Shown: positions 10,895-22,854 of the stretch, in pieces
How positions within the stretch are numbered: position 1 is the stretch's first letter
How the letters are laid out: the number at the start of each line of letters is the position of its first letter
Assembly: GCA_014529385.2 (NCBI GenBank)
Contig: CM043963.1
Coordinates: forward strand, 72,695,412-72,759,411
Source of the DNA: Adiantum capillus-veneris
Lineage: Eukaryota; Streptophyta; Polypodiopsida; Polypodiales; Pteridaceae
Direction: 5' to 3'
Length of the DNA stretch: 64,000 nt
Notes under the pieces: model-generated
Database searches by the model: none
Told to the model about the DNA's origin: nothing
Seen by the model: only the letters and a program-made list of their open reading frames with translations
Translations under genes and position numbers: made by a program

Positions 10895-11250
10895 CAGGGC
10901 ACATGGCTAAGCACATGTGGCAAATGAATTGCACAAGAGTCCAAATTGCCATCCAAGTCATCATGGATTTTCCACACTTTATGGAGCCACTCTTGACCTT
11001 TGGAGAGTTGCCCCTTGACCCTTGGGAAAAGGCACCTTTGACCCTTGAGAGGTGCATCTAGTCACTAGCAGCTACTATATAAGTAGCTAGTTTCTTGTAC
11101 ACATTTCTAACCAAATTATCATTGTATGCATCTTGTCAGTTTATCATAATCAAGTGATGTTTTGAGTCTACTCTCTCTCTCTCTCTCTCTCTAATTACTA
11201 GTGTAATTAAGCTATGCTATCACAGTCTTGTCAATCCACCCTAGCCAACA
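10895..11250 (+). repeat. possible LTR or promoter remnant with TATA box
   Basis: Non-coding. CTATATAAG at 11075-11083 is followed by a short (CT)n tract (about 11168-11193), the layout of many plant LTR promoters. It lies just upstream of a decayed copia pol fragment, so it may be that element's LTR. No partner LTR was found. Confidence 0.35.
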
Positions 11251-11289
11251 ATTCGCATTATGAATAGAACCCCTACTACGGTTGTACAC

Positions 11290-12180
11290 AATATGACACT
11301 GAGTTTATTTGTAGAAAACTTGATTTGGGACACTTTAAAGTTTTGGATGTATTACATATGTGTATGTGCACGATGATTTGCGAATGAACTTGGATTCAAA
11401 AGCTGTAAAATGTGTCTTTATTGGTTGTTCCAGTGAACATAAAGGATATAAATACTATAACTCTGTCATTCATCAAGTGTAGGTGAGCAGAGATGCTATT
11501 TTTGATGAATTGAAGAGTTGTTATTCTAATGTAGAAAAAGGATTATTTTGGAGCTAACGTAAAGGATAATGTGGTTGTGGAAAATATATGTGTGTAGTCA
11601 CAGGTTTTGAGGGGATCATTACTGTCACTAAGTTTAAATAACGTCGAAGACCCATAAGTGGCAAATTATGGAAAAGAGTACGTCCTGCAAATTTTTCAAA
11701 TCAAAGAAAGACAATGGCTGCCCTTGATGCTAATGAGACATGCGAGTTAGTGCCATTCCCAAAAAGTAAGAATGTGATTAGATGTAAATGGGTCTTTAAG
11801 GTAAAGCACAATGCATATGGCATAGTGAGTAGGCACATGGTTAGATTGGTAGCCAAAGGTTATACATAGACTTATGGCATTACTTACGAGAAGAAATTCA
11901 ATGTGATTATTGCAATGATTGAGGATGTGAGACATTCCAAGTATGTATGTAAGCTTAGGAAAGCACTTTATGGTCTAAAGCAAGCACCAAGAGTGAGAAT
12001 TATAGCCTATTTGATTGCTATTGGTTTCCGTATGGCTGATGAGATCATTCCTTATATATATGGGAGAATGAGATAAGTAATGTGATCATATGCATCTATG
12101 CTGACGATTTGATTGTTGGTGAAAATTATGAGGCCGAGTTGAGCATCGAAAGAGACTTGAAGTAGGACTTTAGTAATTGG
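11290..12180 (+). pseudogene. decayed Ty1/copia pol fragment (end of integrase to RT)
   Basis: Broken frames still read as copia pol. RMNLDSKAVKCVFIG and HKGYKYYNS (about 11380-11460) are the end of the integrase region. KSKNVIRCKWVFKVKHN (about 11765-11815) is the start of the RT domain. RKALYGLKQAPR (about 11957-11990) and IYADDLIVGEN (about 12096-12128), with the YADD catalytic box, follow. Many stops and indels and no complete domain. The sequence is unlike the three copia copies below, so it is a different, older family. Confidence 0.8.
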
Positions 12181-12640
12181 GACAGTTGCAAAAGAGGAAA
12201 AATGGCTGTCACTAATGCAATATGCATCAAATATGCTGTGAATGTTAAGTATGGAGCTTGATTTACCCCTTCTAATTTTTTGTATTAAAAATACACATTT
12301 GTAAGGCCCCCGTTATGAGGAGAAGCCATTGTGCGTGAAGAAAAATCACTTGCCAGAAATAAAATCACTCGCCAGAAATCAAAATTTTCATGGCCAATTT
12401 TCATGCCAAAATATTCCTTTTCACCGAAATATTATGGTCGAACGACGGCCAGAAAGTGGTCGAAAAACGACCGGTCGGTTGGCCGGTAGTCAATGGCCGG
12501 TGGCCAAATTTAAAAGCGGACTTGTCTTCTCAAGGGTGGCCACACATGGGCGGATTGGAGGGTCCTGTTACTAAGAAAACTTTGAGAAGACAAGTCGGCA
12601 CATGGGCGGATTGGAGGGTCCTGTTATTGCTCTTCGAGCT
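12181..12640. other. non-coding stretch with a 56-bp-spaced direct repeat
   Basis: No coding sequence recognised. A 28-bp segment beginning CACATGGGCGGATTGGAGGG occurs at about 12543 and again at about 12599. A GGCCGG-rich patch lies at 12470-12500. Copia copy 1 becomes recognisable from about 12640, where its 5' LTR and primer-binding site should have been. Confidence 0.5.
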
Positions 12641-12865
12641 CCCGGCCTGCTCAGAATTTTGATTTGGGCTCATTTCGGCCTCCGTTTCCACTACAGGCAG
12701 TACTGCACAGGTTATTTTTTCATTTTGTGCAGAATTTCTGTCAGTGCCGTTTCCTGCATTACAGGTGCCTTATATTCTTCTATGGTTTGTGCTATATAGC
12801 ACAGGTTGTTCCCACTCCGTTTCTCCTATTTTCGGGCAGTTTTCACATCAGGTGCAGCATTTACC

Positions 12866-13965
12866 ATGGCTGACAACAACAACACAGATGTGTTCAAGAT
12901 GTTTGCTGCTGAGGACAGGTTGGATGGGGACAGCTGCCCTATGTGGGCTTATATAATGCAACATGTTCTTGTGTCAAAGGGTGTCTGGAACATTGCGCAG
13001 GGCATTGATGTACGTCCTGGTTCTGAGGATGTAGGCGATGTTGAGGATGTTGCAGGTCTTGCTGCAAGGATTACAGCTGTTAGAGTTGTTTTGCCTACGC
13101 ATAAAAAGCTCGTTGGGATGTTAAGGATGCGCAGACTCATGCATTGATTGCGTTGTCTGTGAAGCGCACCATTGTTCCTCACATTCGTTCAGCAAAATCT
13201 GCAAAACAGGCTTGGGATATTTTAGCAGGTCTTTATGCAAGCCGCAATGAGGCTAAAATTGCTTTGCTGCGTAAAGAGCTGGAGTCAAAAATTATGCATG
13301 AAGAAGATGATATGGACACTTTCCTTGCTAGTGTCAAGGATATCAATGAGCAGCTTATTTCTGCCGGTGAAGTCATTTCAGGCAGTTCCCTTTTGCAGAC
13401 TGTTCTTGATGCCTTACCAGATTCTTACCAGACTTTTGCTAGTACTTGGAGACTTATGACCCAAGGAAATCTTGAAGTTGTCAAGTTTGATGCATTATGC
13501 ACATTGCTGTTGCAAGAGTCACTTTCTAGAAAAAATAGGACTAGACAGCGTGCAGTTGAACAGGCTTTTATTGCTTCTCAAAGAAAGAGTGGTAACAGTA
13601 ATGCAACCACTTCTTATGGTTCGCTGCGAGTGGCAAAAATTCTGTTCCTAATGCTTCTGCTGGCAGCACTTCGTCTGGCAATTCTAGTGATAAGGGCAAA
13701 AAGAAGATGCGTTGCCATTATTGTAAAGCCAATGATCACTTGATCAAGTCGTGTCCTAAGTTGAAGGCCAAAGAGGCTAAGAAGAAAGAGGGTGGTTCCA
13801 CTGCAAATGCTGGTTCCACTACAAATGCAGCCATTGTTGAGTCTTCTGTGAAAGGAGACTGTGTTGCTGATGTTGATGCAGAATGGGCTTTTAGCGCAGA
13901 GTGCACTTACAATCCTGCTGTCCATGATGCATGCTTGTCATTTGCTGTAGATTCACATGTGTGGT
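12866..13965 (+). pseudogene. copia copy 1 gag with zinc knuckle
   Basis: Starts at ATG 12866 (MADNNNTDVFKMFAAEDRLD), the same start as copies 2 and 3. The capsid-like region includes KQAWDILAGLYASRNEAKI and QTVLDALPDSYQTFASTW. The nucleocapsid zinc knuckle CHYCKANDHLIKSC (CX2CX4HX4C) lies at about 13711-13752. Frameshifts near 13100 and 13620 split it over three frames. The product would package the element RNA. Confidence 0.85.
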
Positions 13966-15264
13966 ATTTTGACAGTGGTGCTACAAAGCACATTACCTCA
14001 CATCGTGAATTGTTTACCTCTCTTGAGTCTGTCCCTCATGGGAATTCAGTCACTTGTGCCACCAACGCCTCTTATCCAGTTCAGGGAGTTGGAAAGATTG
14101 TGCTCACTGCTGCTAATGGCAGTTCCTTCACACTTGTTGATGCACTTTATGTACCTGGGATCAAGAAGAATCTCGTCTGTATCCGCACTTGCTAGACTTG
14201 GACTTGTAGTCAAATTTGTGGATGACAGATGTACAGTTCATGATCTCATTTTTGGTGATGAAATTGTTGCATCTGGCCTTTTGTGCCGTGGGCTGTATAA
14301 GCTCACTTTGTATGACAAGTGTGGAATTTTTTTTGCAAATGCTGTTGCAGATTCAAGGGCTATTTCAGATGCAAAACTTTGGCATGCACGTTTTGGTCAT
14401 CTGAATTTTGCTAGTTTGCTGCGTTTGCAGAAATCTGACATGGTTGCTTCTTTGCCACCTCTTGAAGCACTTGCCAAACATGTTTGTGAAGGATGTATTT
14501 TGGGTAAGATGCAGCGTTCTAAGTTTCCAAAGGATGGTTCAGTTCGGGCCACATGTAGGTTGCAGCTTGTGCATAGTGATGTTTGTGGGCCCATGCAAAC
14601 TCCGTCCTTGGGCAATTACCTGTACTTCGTGACTTTCATTGATGATTACTCCAGGCATGCATGGGTATTTCCGCTTAAAGTGAAGTCCGAAGTTTTTATG
14701 TGCTTCAAACAATTTATGGCTATGGCTGAAAATGTCTCGAAATGTACTATGGGCACCCTCCGTTCCGATCGAGCGGGGGAGTATATGTCTCATGAATTTA
14801 ATGCATTTCTGGGTAGTCGTGGGATAAAACACCAATGTACAATGCCTTATACACCTCAGCAAAATGGTGTTGCTGAGAGGAAAAATAGGTCACTGACGGA
14901 AATGGCACGATGTATTGTCAAAAGTCAAGCTTTGCCGCATTCTTTTTGGCTTGAGGCCATTATGTGTGCCACTTATGTACTTAACAGGTGTCCTACGAAA
15001 GCTTTGCAGTCTCTTACTCTATATAAAGCATGGCATGATAGAAAACCTTCTATTGAGCACATGCGTGTTTTTGGTTGTTTGGCATATGCTTTGGTGCCAC
15101 AAGTGCAACACATAAAATTGGATGATAAGGCTGTCAAATGTATTTTTGTTGGTTATAGTGCTGAAAGCAAAGGTTACAGGTTGTATCATCCGCAAACAAA
15201 ACGTATTCTGGTTTCTCGGGATGTAGTGTTTGTGGAAGATTCTGTTCAGCCCTTGCTGTCATAA
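13960..15264 (+). pseudogene. copia copy 1 protease and integrase
   Basis: The protease active site VWYFDSGATKHITS is at about 13960-14000. After a frameshift near 14180 the frame continues through the pre-integrase region (WHARFGHLNF, then CEGCILGKM, an HHCC-type zinc module) and the integrase core: LVHSDVCGPM (first Asp), TLRSDRAGEY (second Asp) and NGVAERKNR (Glu). All three catalytic residues are visible. The 435-codon open stretch 13957-15264 covers most of it, ending after VSRDVVFVEDS. Confidence 0.9.
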
Positions 15265-15462
15265 TGTAAGCTCACAGGACATTTATGACACTTTGTTGCC
15301 TCTTTTCAGTGGTGTAAATATGAATGTAAGCTCCAATGAGGCAAATGTACAGCCTCTGGGGGTTTCTGAAAATGTTCTAGATCAGCCTATTACTGATGCA
15401 GATGTATATGATGTACTTGATGAGGAAAGGGCTGAAAATGAGCAGGCTAGAGGTATGCCAAA

Positions 15463-17133
15463 ATGGCTGTGCACACTTTGCGTGACAGTAAATTGGATGC
15501 ACCTTTGTCTAGTCGTACTCGTTCAGGCTCTCGCCATGTATCTTATGCATTAGATTCTTATGCTTTGGCTGTGTCTAGCTTACATGATGTTGAAGAGCCT
15601 CTGACTTTTGATGAAGCACAAAATTTAGAAAATTGGATGGCTGCCATGCAATCAGAATATGATGCACTTATAGAAAATGACACATGGACTTTATGTGATT
15701 TGCCTCCTGGCAAAAAGGCCATTGGTACGAAGTGGGTTTACAAGTTGAAATGCAAGCCGGATGGTGAGATCGATCGCCATAAGGCTCGACTTGTTGCAAA
15801 GGGTTATGCATAGCAAAAAGGCATAGATTATGAAGAGACTTTTGCTCCCACTTTTCGTATGACTACTGTGCGTTTTCTATGTGCATTGGCAACTCATTTT
15901 GGTTGGGATGTACATCAATCAGACATTGTTACTGCTTTCTTGAATGGTGACATATTTGAGGAAGTTTATGTAACGCAGCCTCGCGGTTTTGTCATAAAAG
16001 GAAAAGAGGACAAAGTGTGCAAATGTAACAAGGCTTTGTATGGGTTGAAGCAATCTCCTCGTGCTTGGTATGAGAAAGCTGACACTCATTTGGTCAAACA
16101 AGGCTTTCGTAATAGTCCAACATAAAGCACATTGTATGTAAAGCGTGAGGGTGATGTACTTCTCATTGTGGTTCTTTATGTTGATGATTTGCTGATCACT
16201 GGACCAAATGAGAGACACATTGCTGAATTTAAGGCTGATTTGAATGCTACTTTCAAGATGAAAGATTTGGGGCTGTTGCATCATTATTTGGGTATACAGT
16301 TTAAGCAGTGTGATGGTGGTATTGCCTTGTGTCAGAAAAGTTACATAGAGACATTGCTATGTAAGTTTGGACTTGAGGATTGCAAACCTCTTGCCACTCC
16401 CATGGAAACAGGTTTGAAGTTGAGTCTACATGATGCTGGTGATCGTGCTGATGTCACTCTTTACCAAACTGCTGTTGGCTGCCTCATTTATGTATGCAAC
16501 ACGAGGCCGGGTATTCAGTTTGCAGTCTCACAGGTCAGTAGATTTATGCATAGCCCAGGGTCTAAGCATTGGCAGGCTGTCAAGAGGATTTTCCGCTACC
16601 TTAGTGGCACTTTACATCTTGGCTTGTTTTATCCCAAGGGGGGATCATTGCCGCCAGACTTACATGTATTTTCGGACTCAGATTGGGCTGGTTGTTTTGA
16701 CACGCGAGTGTCCACAAGTGGTTTTTGTTTCATGCTTGGCAGTTCATGTATATCATGGTTGAGCAAGAAGCAACCTACTGTGGCCACTTCGAGTTGTGAG
16801 GCTGAGTACAGGGCAGTCTTCACAGCTACGGTTGAGTGTGTATGGCTCAGACGCCTTATGGCTGTTTTGGGTGTTGGACAGGACACTGCCAACACTATCT
16901 ACACTGACAGTCAGAGAGCATTGGCAGTTGCGAGGAACCCAATTTTTCATGCTCGCACAAAGCACATTGAGGTGCATTACCACTATGTCAGGGAGAGGCT
17001 CTCAGCAAGAGAGATCAGCTTGGCTTATGTGCCAACACAAGACAACCTTGCAGATCTTTTCACAAAGGCATTGTCTCATGAGAAGCTTGAAGCTTTCCGC
17101 AAAGCTTTGGGCTTACTCCCCTTTGTGGACTGA
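15463..17133 (+). pseudogene. copia copy 1 reverse transcriptase and RNase H
   Basis: The RT begins with AIGTKWVYKLKCKPDGEIDR and RHKARLVAKGYA, followed by VHQSDIVTAFLNGDI (motif A), KALYGLKQSPRAWYE and LYVDDLLITG (YVDD box, about 16170-16200). RNase H runs about 16650-17000 (DSDWAGC, SSCEAEYRA, TDSQRALAVARNP), with KHIEVHYHYVRE near its end. Stops TAG at 15811-15813 and TAA at 16123-16125 interrupt it. Copy 2 has sense codons (Gln, Glu) at both places, so these are copy-specific point mutations. Confidence 0.92.
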
Positions 17134-17208
17134 TCCTGTCCTTTGGGCATGGCACTTCCCTTTACTCATGTGCCAGCTCTCGTTCACCGCATCACTCCAG
17201 GGGGGATT

Positions 17209-17435
17209 TGTTACCATATACATGTCGTAGTGATGTGTGTGAACACACTAGGACCGCCGGGGCATTTTTTCCATCTTTAGGAGGTTTTTTCCCCCGTGCA
17301 TTGTATATACGCCCATCACTCTAGGGCTATCTATCTTTCCATTGCACACTAAGTAACACACTCTCTATTGTGTGCCTTGAGCTTCCTTCGTCTTCTCCAA
17401 GCCGTGTGTGTTTCTCTGCAACCCTAATTCCAACA
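17209..17435 (+). repeat. 3' LTR of copia copy 1
   Basis: 227 bp, starting TGTTACCATATACATG and ending CTAATTCCAACA (TGTT...AACA ends). It follows a polypurine tract (AGGGGGGATT, 17199-17208). It closely matches the LTRs at 27315-27541 and 43279-43507, both in reverse orientation. A TATA-like TGTATATAC lies near 17297. Confidence 0.92.
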
Positions 17436-17452
17436 GGTCCGATTTGGACTTA

Positions 17453-17763
17453 TCTACACAAGGGCGGCTACACATGGCTGCATCTCATGAGAGAGGGAAA
17501 CCCTTTTGGCCTATAAAAGGAGGCCATTTCTACACACATTTCACAGTGTGAAGTTGATGCAACAAGGTGGGTGTGAGGTGATGAGAGTGAGGCAAGGCGG
17601 GAGCTCCAAAAGGGTATAAATCTATGCAAGGGCGGCTACACATGGCTGCCTCTCATGAGAGAGGGCAACCCTTTTGGCCTATAAAAGGAGGCCATTTCTA
17701 CACAAATTTTAGAGTGTGAAGTTGATGCAACAAGGTGGGAAGGTGGGAGCTCCAAAAGGGTAT
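17453..17763 (+). repeat. tandem duplication of a promoter-like segment
   Basis: Unit 1 (17453-17620, 168 bp) and unit 2 (17621-17763, 143 bp) are nearly identical, unit 2 lacking about 25 bp near its end. Each has a TATA-like GCCTATAAAAGGAGGCC and ends GGGAGCTCCAAAAGGGTATAA. Two TATA boxes in tandem suggest a duplicated LTR promoter. The parent element was not identified. Confidence 0.8.
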
Positions 17764-17875
17764 AATCCCTTTGTAAACTACTTCTTGTTTTGAAATACTT
17801 ACAAAGCCATTGAGTGGCTGCTTTCCCGTGGACGTAGCCCACATTGGGTGAACCACGTATATCATGTGTACTTTC

Positions 17876-17901
17876 TCTCTCTCTCTCTCTCTCTCTCTCT
17901 A
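17876..17901 (+). repeat. (CT)n microsatellite
   Basis: Short pure CT run downstream of the duplicated promoter-like segment. Confidence 0.9.
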
Positions 17902-17960
17902 CTCTATAATCCCTTGTGTGTGAAAATTATCTCTCTCCATTAATTAATCTACTGAATTAT

Positions 17961-18088
17961 CTACTTAGCTACGTCCTATTTCCTAACAGTGAAAGTATGG
18001 TATGGGTAATTGAAAGCCTATTTCCTACTTAGCTACGTCCTATTTCCTAACAGTGAAAGTATGGTATGGGTAATTGAAAGCCTATTTT
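17961..18088 (+). repeat. 64-bp tandem duplication
   Basis: Two adjacent, essentially identical 64-bp units beginning CTACTTAGCTACGTCC, at 17961 and 18025. No coding content. Confidence 0.85.
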
Positions 18089-18473
18089 GTAGCCTCATCT
18101 ACTTGAAAATCTTACGACCAGATTTGAGTTGCATGGTAGGCACGAGAGTCAATTTATATAGATGATGTAGTGAAATGCACAATGAAATATGTGAGTGCTG
18201 CCTTGGATTATGCACTCTTTTGTCATGGAGGTGCAACTCTACGGTTACACATATGCGGGTTGGTAGTCTATCTCTACTAGCTGATTTATGTTCTCACTTG
18301 GGAGTGCTACTATCTATTAGCTTGTTTATGTTTATCTTTATTGAGTATAGAGGCTAAGTAGAGGAGTGCTACAATGGTAGCATGGTTGGATAGCTACTTG
18401 GAGAGTTGGGCTTATAGTTTCAGAGGCCGACTGTCATCTTCTGTGACAAACGTAGTAGCATATAGTTGGCATG

Positions 18474-18680
18474 GAACCTAGTGTTTCACATGAGGAATAA
18501 GCACATTGAGATGCACTATCACTTCATAAGAGACATGGTATTGGCTAGCAACATCAACCTTAGGTCCATGAGGATAGATGAGTAGCTTATAGACATCTTC
18601 ATGAAGGCCCTAAGAGTAGAGAAGCTGATGCTAATTCAAGCTATGCTTGGTGTACGAGCAATGGTGTTGAGCTTCATGAT
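18474..18680 (+). pseudogene. copia RNase H C-terminal relic
   Basis: Broken reading gives FHMRNKHIEMHYHFIRDM, then ...DIFMKAL, the end of a copia RNase H (compare FHARTKHIEVHYHYVRE in copy 1). At least one stop interrupts it. Too diverged to belong to the family of copies 1-3. Confidence 0.7.
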
Positions 18681-18809
18681 GAGTGTTGAGATATCAAGCT
18701 CAACACATGGTATGCCTACATGACTACTTGTCTGCTAAGTAGAGAAGGAGAGAGATTGAGCTCTTGCAAGTGCATGTGCGTGTGTGTGTTTGCATTGGCA
18801 CGCACGCGT

Positions 18810-18811
<2 letters not shown>

Positions 18812-18868
<57 letters not shown>
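18812..18868 (+). repeat. (CA)n microsatellite
   Basis: About 57 bp of pure CA repeat after a TGTGTG-rich stretch. Confidence 0.95.
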
Positions 18869-18869
<1 letters not shown>

Positions 18870-18870
<1 letters not shown>

Positions 18871-21800
18871 GGTACTTTTTTTGTTAAAAAGACAAGCCCA
18901 AGTATGTCCAGTGCTTTACACAGATTCCCGATGGGATCCTCTACTAACTAGGCATGCACCTCAACTTTGGGGATGTTTTATGAACTAAACCCAGCTTGGG
19001 GATTGTGGGATCCTACCTCTAATAGGTTACCGACGCTTTACATAGTGCTTTGTGACATTCACTCAAATATCTCTCTCTCTACCTCGTAACCATGGTTGGC
19101 TTTCTCTGAACCAACGCACTCTCTGATGATTCCCCTCTCTCATTATCTCCCCTTTGAGGAGTTACCTCGAAGGCTGCAGTATCTCGCCTGGCAATTCAAG
19201 TATTTGATAGGAAAGATCCGAAAATGACCCGCCCTGCTGGCCATACTCATTACATCTTCCATTATAAAATGAAGGTGAGGCTGGCTCTTTGCCCCTCACT
19301 TAGCTTTTGCATTGCCTACTGTGTGCCTTTGTTGCAGAGAGAATTGAGGGTTTTTTAACTTGTTTATTGGCCATAGATCTGGTGGTTAAAGATGGCGTTT
19401 CTCAGGTTCATTCAACTATATGACTACTCTTGGGTGTTCTCAGATTTGTTTACCTATAAGTTTATTTTCCTGCATTATATGGATATGCTCTCTTTTGGTA
19501 TACTTTGCATTATAAATGCTTGTAGAGGCTTGGACATTTACCTATTGATTCATGGTGATATGGGATGACTAACATAAAAACTTGTTTTAGACGTCTAGTC
19601 TCGAGCTGCTTGCTAATGAGGGTTCCTTTACATGTGGTATTTTCATTAAAAGTCGGGTTAAAAAAAAAAATGTATGGGTTGATCTTTTGCTCCTACTGAT
19701 GGATATTTTGCCTCAAATAATGGGACATTAACTAGTATACAAACATAATAACTGGTTACTAGTGTAGATAAAAAGAAGTGTTTTTTCTCATAAATGATTG
19801 ACAGCTCGTATTCTCATAGTGCTTTGCACAACAATTGTCGTGTAGGCAAGTTTTTCTGAGAATGGTCCAAAAGTGGCAAACCTGGTTTTTTTTAAACCTT
19901 GATATACTATACCTTGGGCATCAAATAACCCCTGCATAAATGATTCCCGTACTCTGGCTATAACAATAAGCATTTTGTGCTCACTGCCGTATGACTTTGT
20001 CTAAATAATATTTTGCTTAAAATCTATTTTCCCTTGACTCTAAGAGGGGTATTGATGTGTTGAGCATAGTTGCCTATAAAGTGGTTATTATTAAACCAGA
20101 TATGGGGGTGGTATTGGTTTGCTTATTGTTTGGGGAAATATCTAATCCCATTAGATACGTATACTTAAACATGCTAACAACATAGTAAGTGATGACATTT
20201 TTTTGATAAGTTTAAAGCTAGATGACTTGATTCGAAAAGTTTTTTTAGCAGAACAAAGCAGATGTGCTGTGATGGATACTGTGTACACTAGTGGGCCTAT
20301 GAGGTTTTTGGTTTGGCTTGACAACAAAAGTGAGGTTTTGAGGTCTTCACCTAACAATTGATCCGAGATATCTCAAGTGATGATTGGGTTAATTTATGGT
20401 ATTATGTAACTTATGAATGAGGTTGTAACATCTGACAATATGAAAACATAGTATTGACCTATGGGCTAATATGGGGAATCAAGACACTTGGATAAGAAGG
20501 GGTGGTGGCCTTCTGATTAAAATGATATATATGTTTTTGGGGCTATATAAAAACCATATATATAATTACTTCTATTATCAGGATAATAAACTTTTTTGAG
20601 CAAAACATTTGTAAAAAAACTAAGGAATCAAATGACATGATCACTTTGGACAATAGTTTTAAGTTTTTTTTTTCAAGTTGGACATGTATAACAACTGATA
20701 AAGTCCATTGAAACCTGTAATACGCATTCAAGGCTAATGTATCTCTTGTCTTGTTTGAATGGATGCAGGTGAGAACTCTATCCTTTCTTGAATTTTTTTT
20801 TGGCTTAGTTGTTGTCCACCTTTTCTGTGTTAATGATTAGGATGTCTTCCACTTCAAAGGTTTTTTCACTGTCCTTAATATGTACCTTGCTTGTTTACTT
20901 CACTCACTTTTTACCACTAATCAAGGTTTGATAAACCTGGCACTGTTAATTACACATCAACAAATTGTTTCTTTTTGCTTCCTGCCTGGTACTATTTACA
21001 TACTTACTCACTCTAGTTTTTTGTTGCTTGACAAAAAAGTGGCATCAATTCTATGGTTACTGATCAGGTTGTTACCTAAATGTGGTATATACTATGGTAA
21101 TATGGGGAAACTGATCTAACTATGCTGATCACTAGTTGATACTTTGAAATATTATGTGATGGTTCATATTCTGGTGGGTTATGAGGAAATTCATGGAAAC
21201 TTTTGAAAAATTGATGTTGTTTTGAATTTAAATTTGATACTTATGCTGAGATTGATGGCAATGCTGGTTATGTTGCCAAAATTTTAATTTGAATAGTTGC
21301 AGTTGTTTATCTGGGTACGATACATTCAATTTGCAAAAAATCTGAAAAAAATGAATCTAATACTTGATGATACTTGTAAGATAACTTTTTCTTCCATGGA
21401 ATATTTCTTTGACCGGTTACAGATTTAATCTCTTCAAATTAATCAATTACTAGTCTTATAAACCTACTGCCTGCTTACTGGTTACTAGCTGGCCTCTTTT
21501 TGTCATGGATTTCTGGCATAGTCTTGATCTTTCTCTGACTAAACCTTACTCTCTTGAACTTGGGTGTGGTTGGAGGTAGCCGAATTCTGGCTCTGGTTCT
21601 GACTTACAAAACATCTAACCTTCACCAGTTGCTTGGATATCTGGCTTAGATCTGGTTTTTTACATACATATCCCACTACATCTAGTGATGATACTACCAT
21701 AAAATATATTGTGGTTTCTACTGTTTGCTTTGACTTACAATAAATGGAACCTTTTGCTTGTTACCTGGACGCCTGGCTTAGATCTGGTCTTTTTCGTATA

Positions 21801-22642
21801 TACACTACATCTAGTTCTTGGTGATGATGCTGCCATAAAAACCTTTTATATACATATATATTCTGGTTCTTTATGCTTTATTATTTGAGATTTATCATAA
21901 ACTAAGATTCTGACCGAGATGGGTATAGTGCTACTCTGGCTTTGGCTGATACTTCTCTGGCTTTGGCTGGTACTTCTCTGAGCTGATGGTTTAGCTTTTG
22001 CTTTTGTTTCAAAAGGAACTCTTTATGGAGTGTAGTATAATGCTGGAAAATATGCATAACCTGCTGCATAACCTGCTGCATAATATTGGATGAGTTACTG
22101 ACTTCAAGTTATTGATATCTGGCTTAAAAATTGGTCGAATGATAACCCTAGTTGATTCTAGCCTTGAAGGTCTCGACCTCGAGGCATATTTTAAGAGTGG
22201 GGAAATACAATACTGAGAAAAATACAATATTGACGTGGGGGTACTTGTTTCTTTGATTTACCTACACCTTGATTGCTGATTACTGGTTGTCCTTTTTGAA
22301 TGTCTAGCTTAGTCCCAAAATTGTTTTACAGCAGCTAGCTTACTTGGGTTTTTTTGGTGGTATTGTACTACCTGGTTTTGGTGCACTGAGTAGTTGGAAG
22401 TTTTACTTGAAAAATCTGAGAAAATATGATCTACGTAGATCTGCTCACTTGGTCCTATGGTTTAACAAAAATAAAATATTGAAATTTGGCTTCAGCACAA
22501 AATAGGTTGGATTTCTTCGGGCCAATTATGGCTTAAAACTGGATAATTGTACTTTGGGCTTGCTCACTGAGCTTGGAAAAAACTATATAAAAAACCTTTT
22601 TCATACAATGTTTCGCTAAAGAAACACTTTGAATGGTATAAG
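18870..22642. other. long non-coding stretch including a diverged partial copy of repeat X
   Basis: AT-rich, with no coding sequence I can support. About 20440-20780 aligns with 28610-28960 (shared GGGGTGGTGGCCTTC, GGGCTATATAAAAACC and CTCTATCCTTTCTTG), so it is a copy of repeat X. 19255-19330 (GCCCCTCACTTAGC after a TATAAAA-like box) resembles the far end of the X copy at about 54880-54930 read on the minus strand. Within 21440-22400 short phrases such as 'CTGGCTTAGATCTGG' recur. No element boundaries found. Confidence 0.5.
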
Positions 22643-22854
22643 CACATGTATATGGTAACAAATCCCCTCTGTGAGTGATGCAGTGAATGAGGGCTGGCAT
22701 GAAGAGTAAAGGGAATTTCCATGCCTTGAGGACAGGACTAGTCCACAAACGAGAGCAAGCACAAAGCTTTGTGAAAAGCTTTGAACTTATCACAAGACGA
22801 TGCCTTTGTGAAAAGATCTGCAAGGTTGTCCTATGTTGGCACATAAGCCAAGCT

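Larger units (their letters stand above)
12640..17435 (+). mobile_element. Ty1/copia retrotransposon copy 1, 5' LTR missing
   Basis: Order gag, protease, integrase, RT, RNase H, then polypurine tract and 3' LTR, the copia arrangement. The sequence from about 12645 aligns with the reverse complement of the leader of copy 2 (27001-27250), but the 5' LTR and primer-binding site are absent. Reading is broken by frameshifts near 13100, 13620 and 14180, by the stop at 15262-15264, and by stops at 15811-15813 and 16123-16125. Copies 2 and 3 of the same family lie at 22643-27541 and 39220-43507. Confidence 0.93.

Noticed and set aside
17453-18088. CRISPR-like or satellite array
   Set aside because: Only two adjacent units of each repeat and no regular spacers; a plain tandem duplication.
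18764-18988. 74-codon frame with a Thr-His run
   Set aside because: Microsatellite translation with no support on either side.
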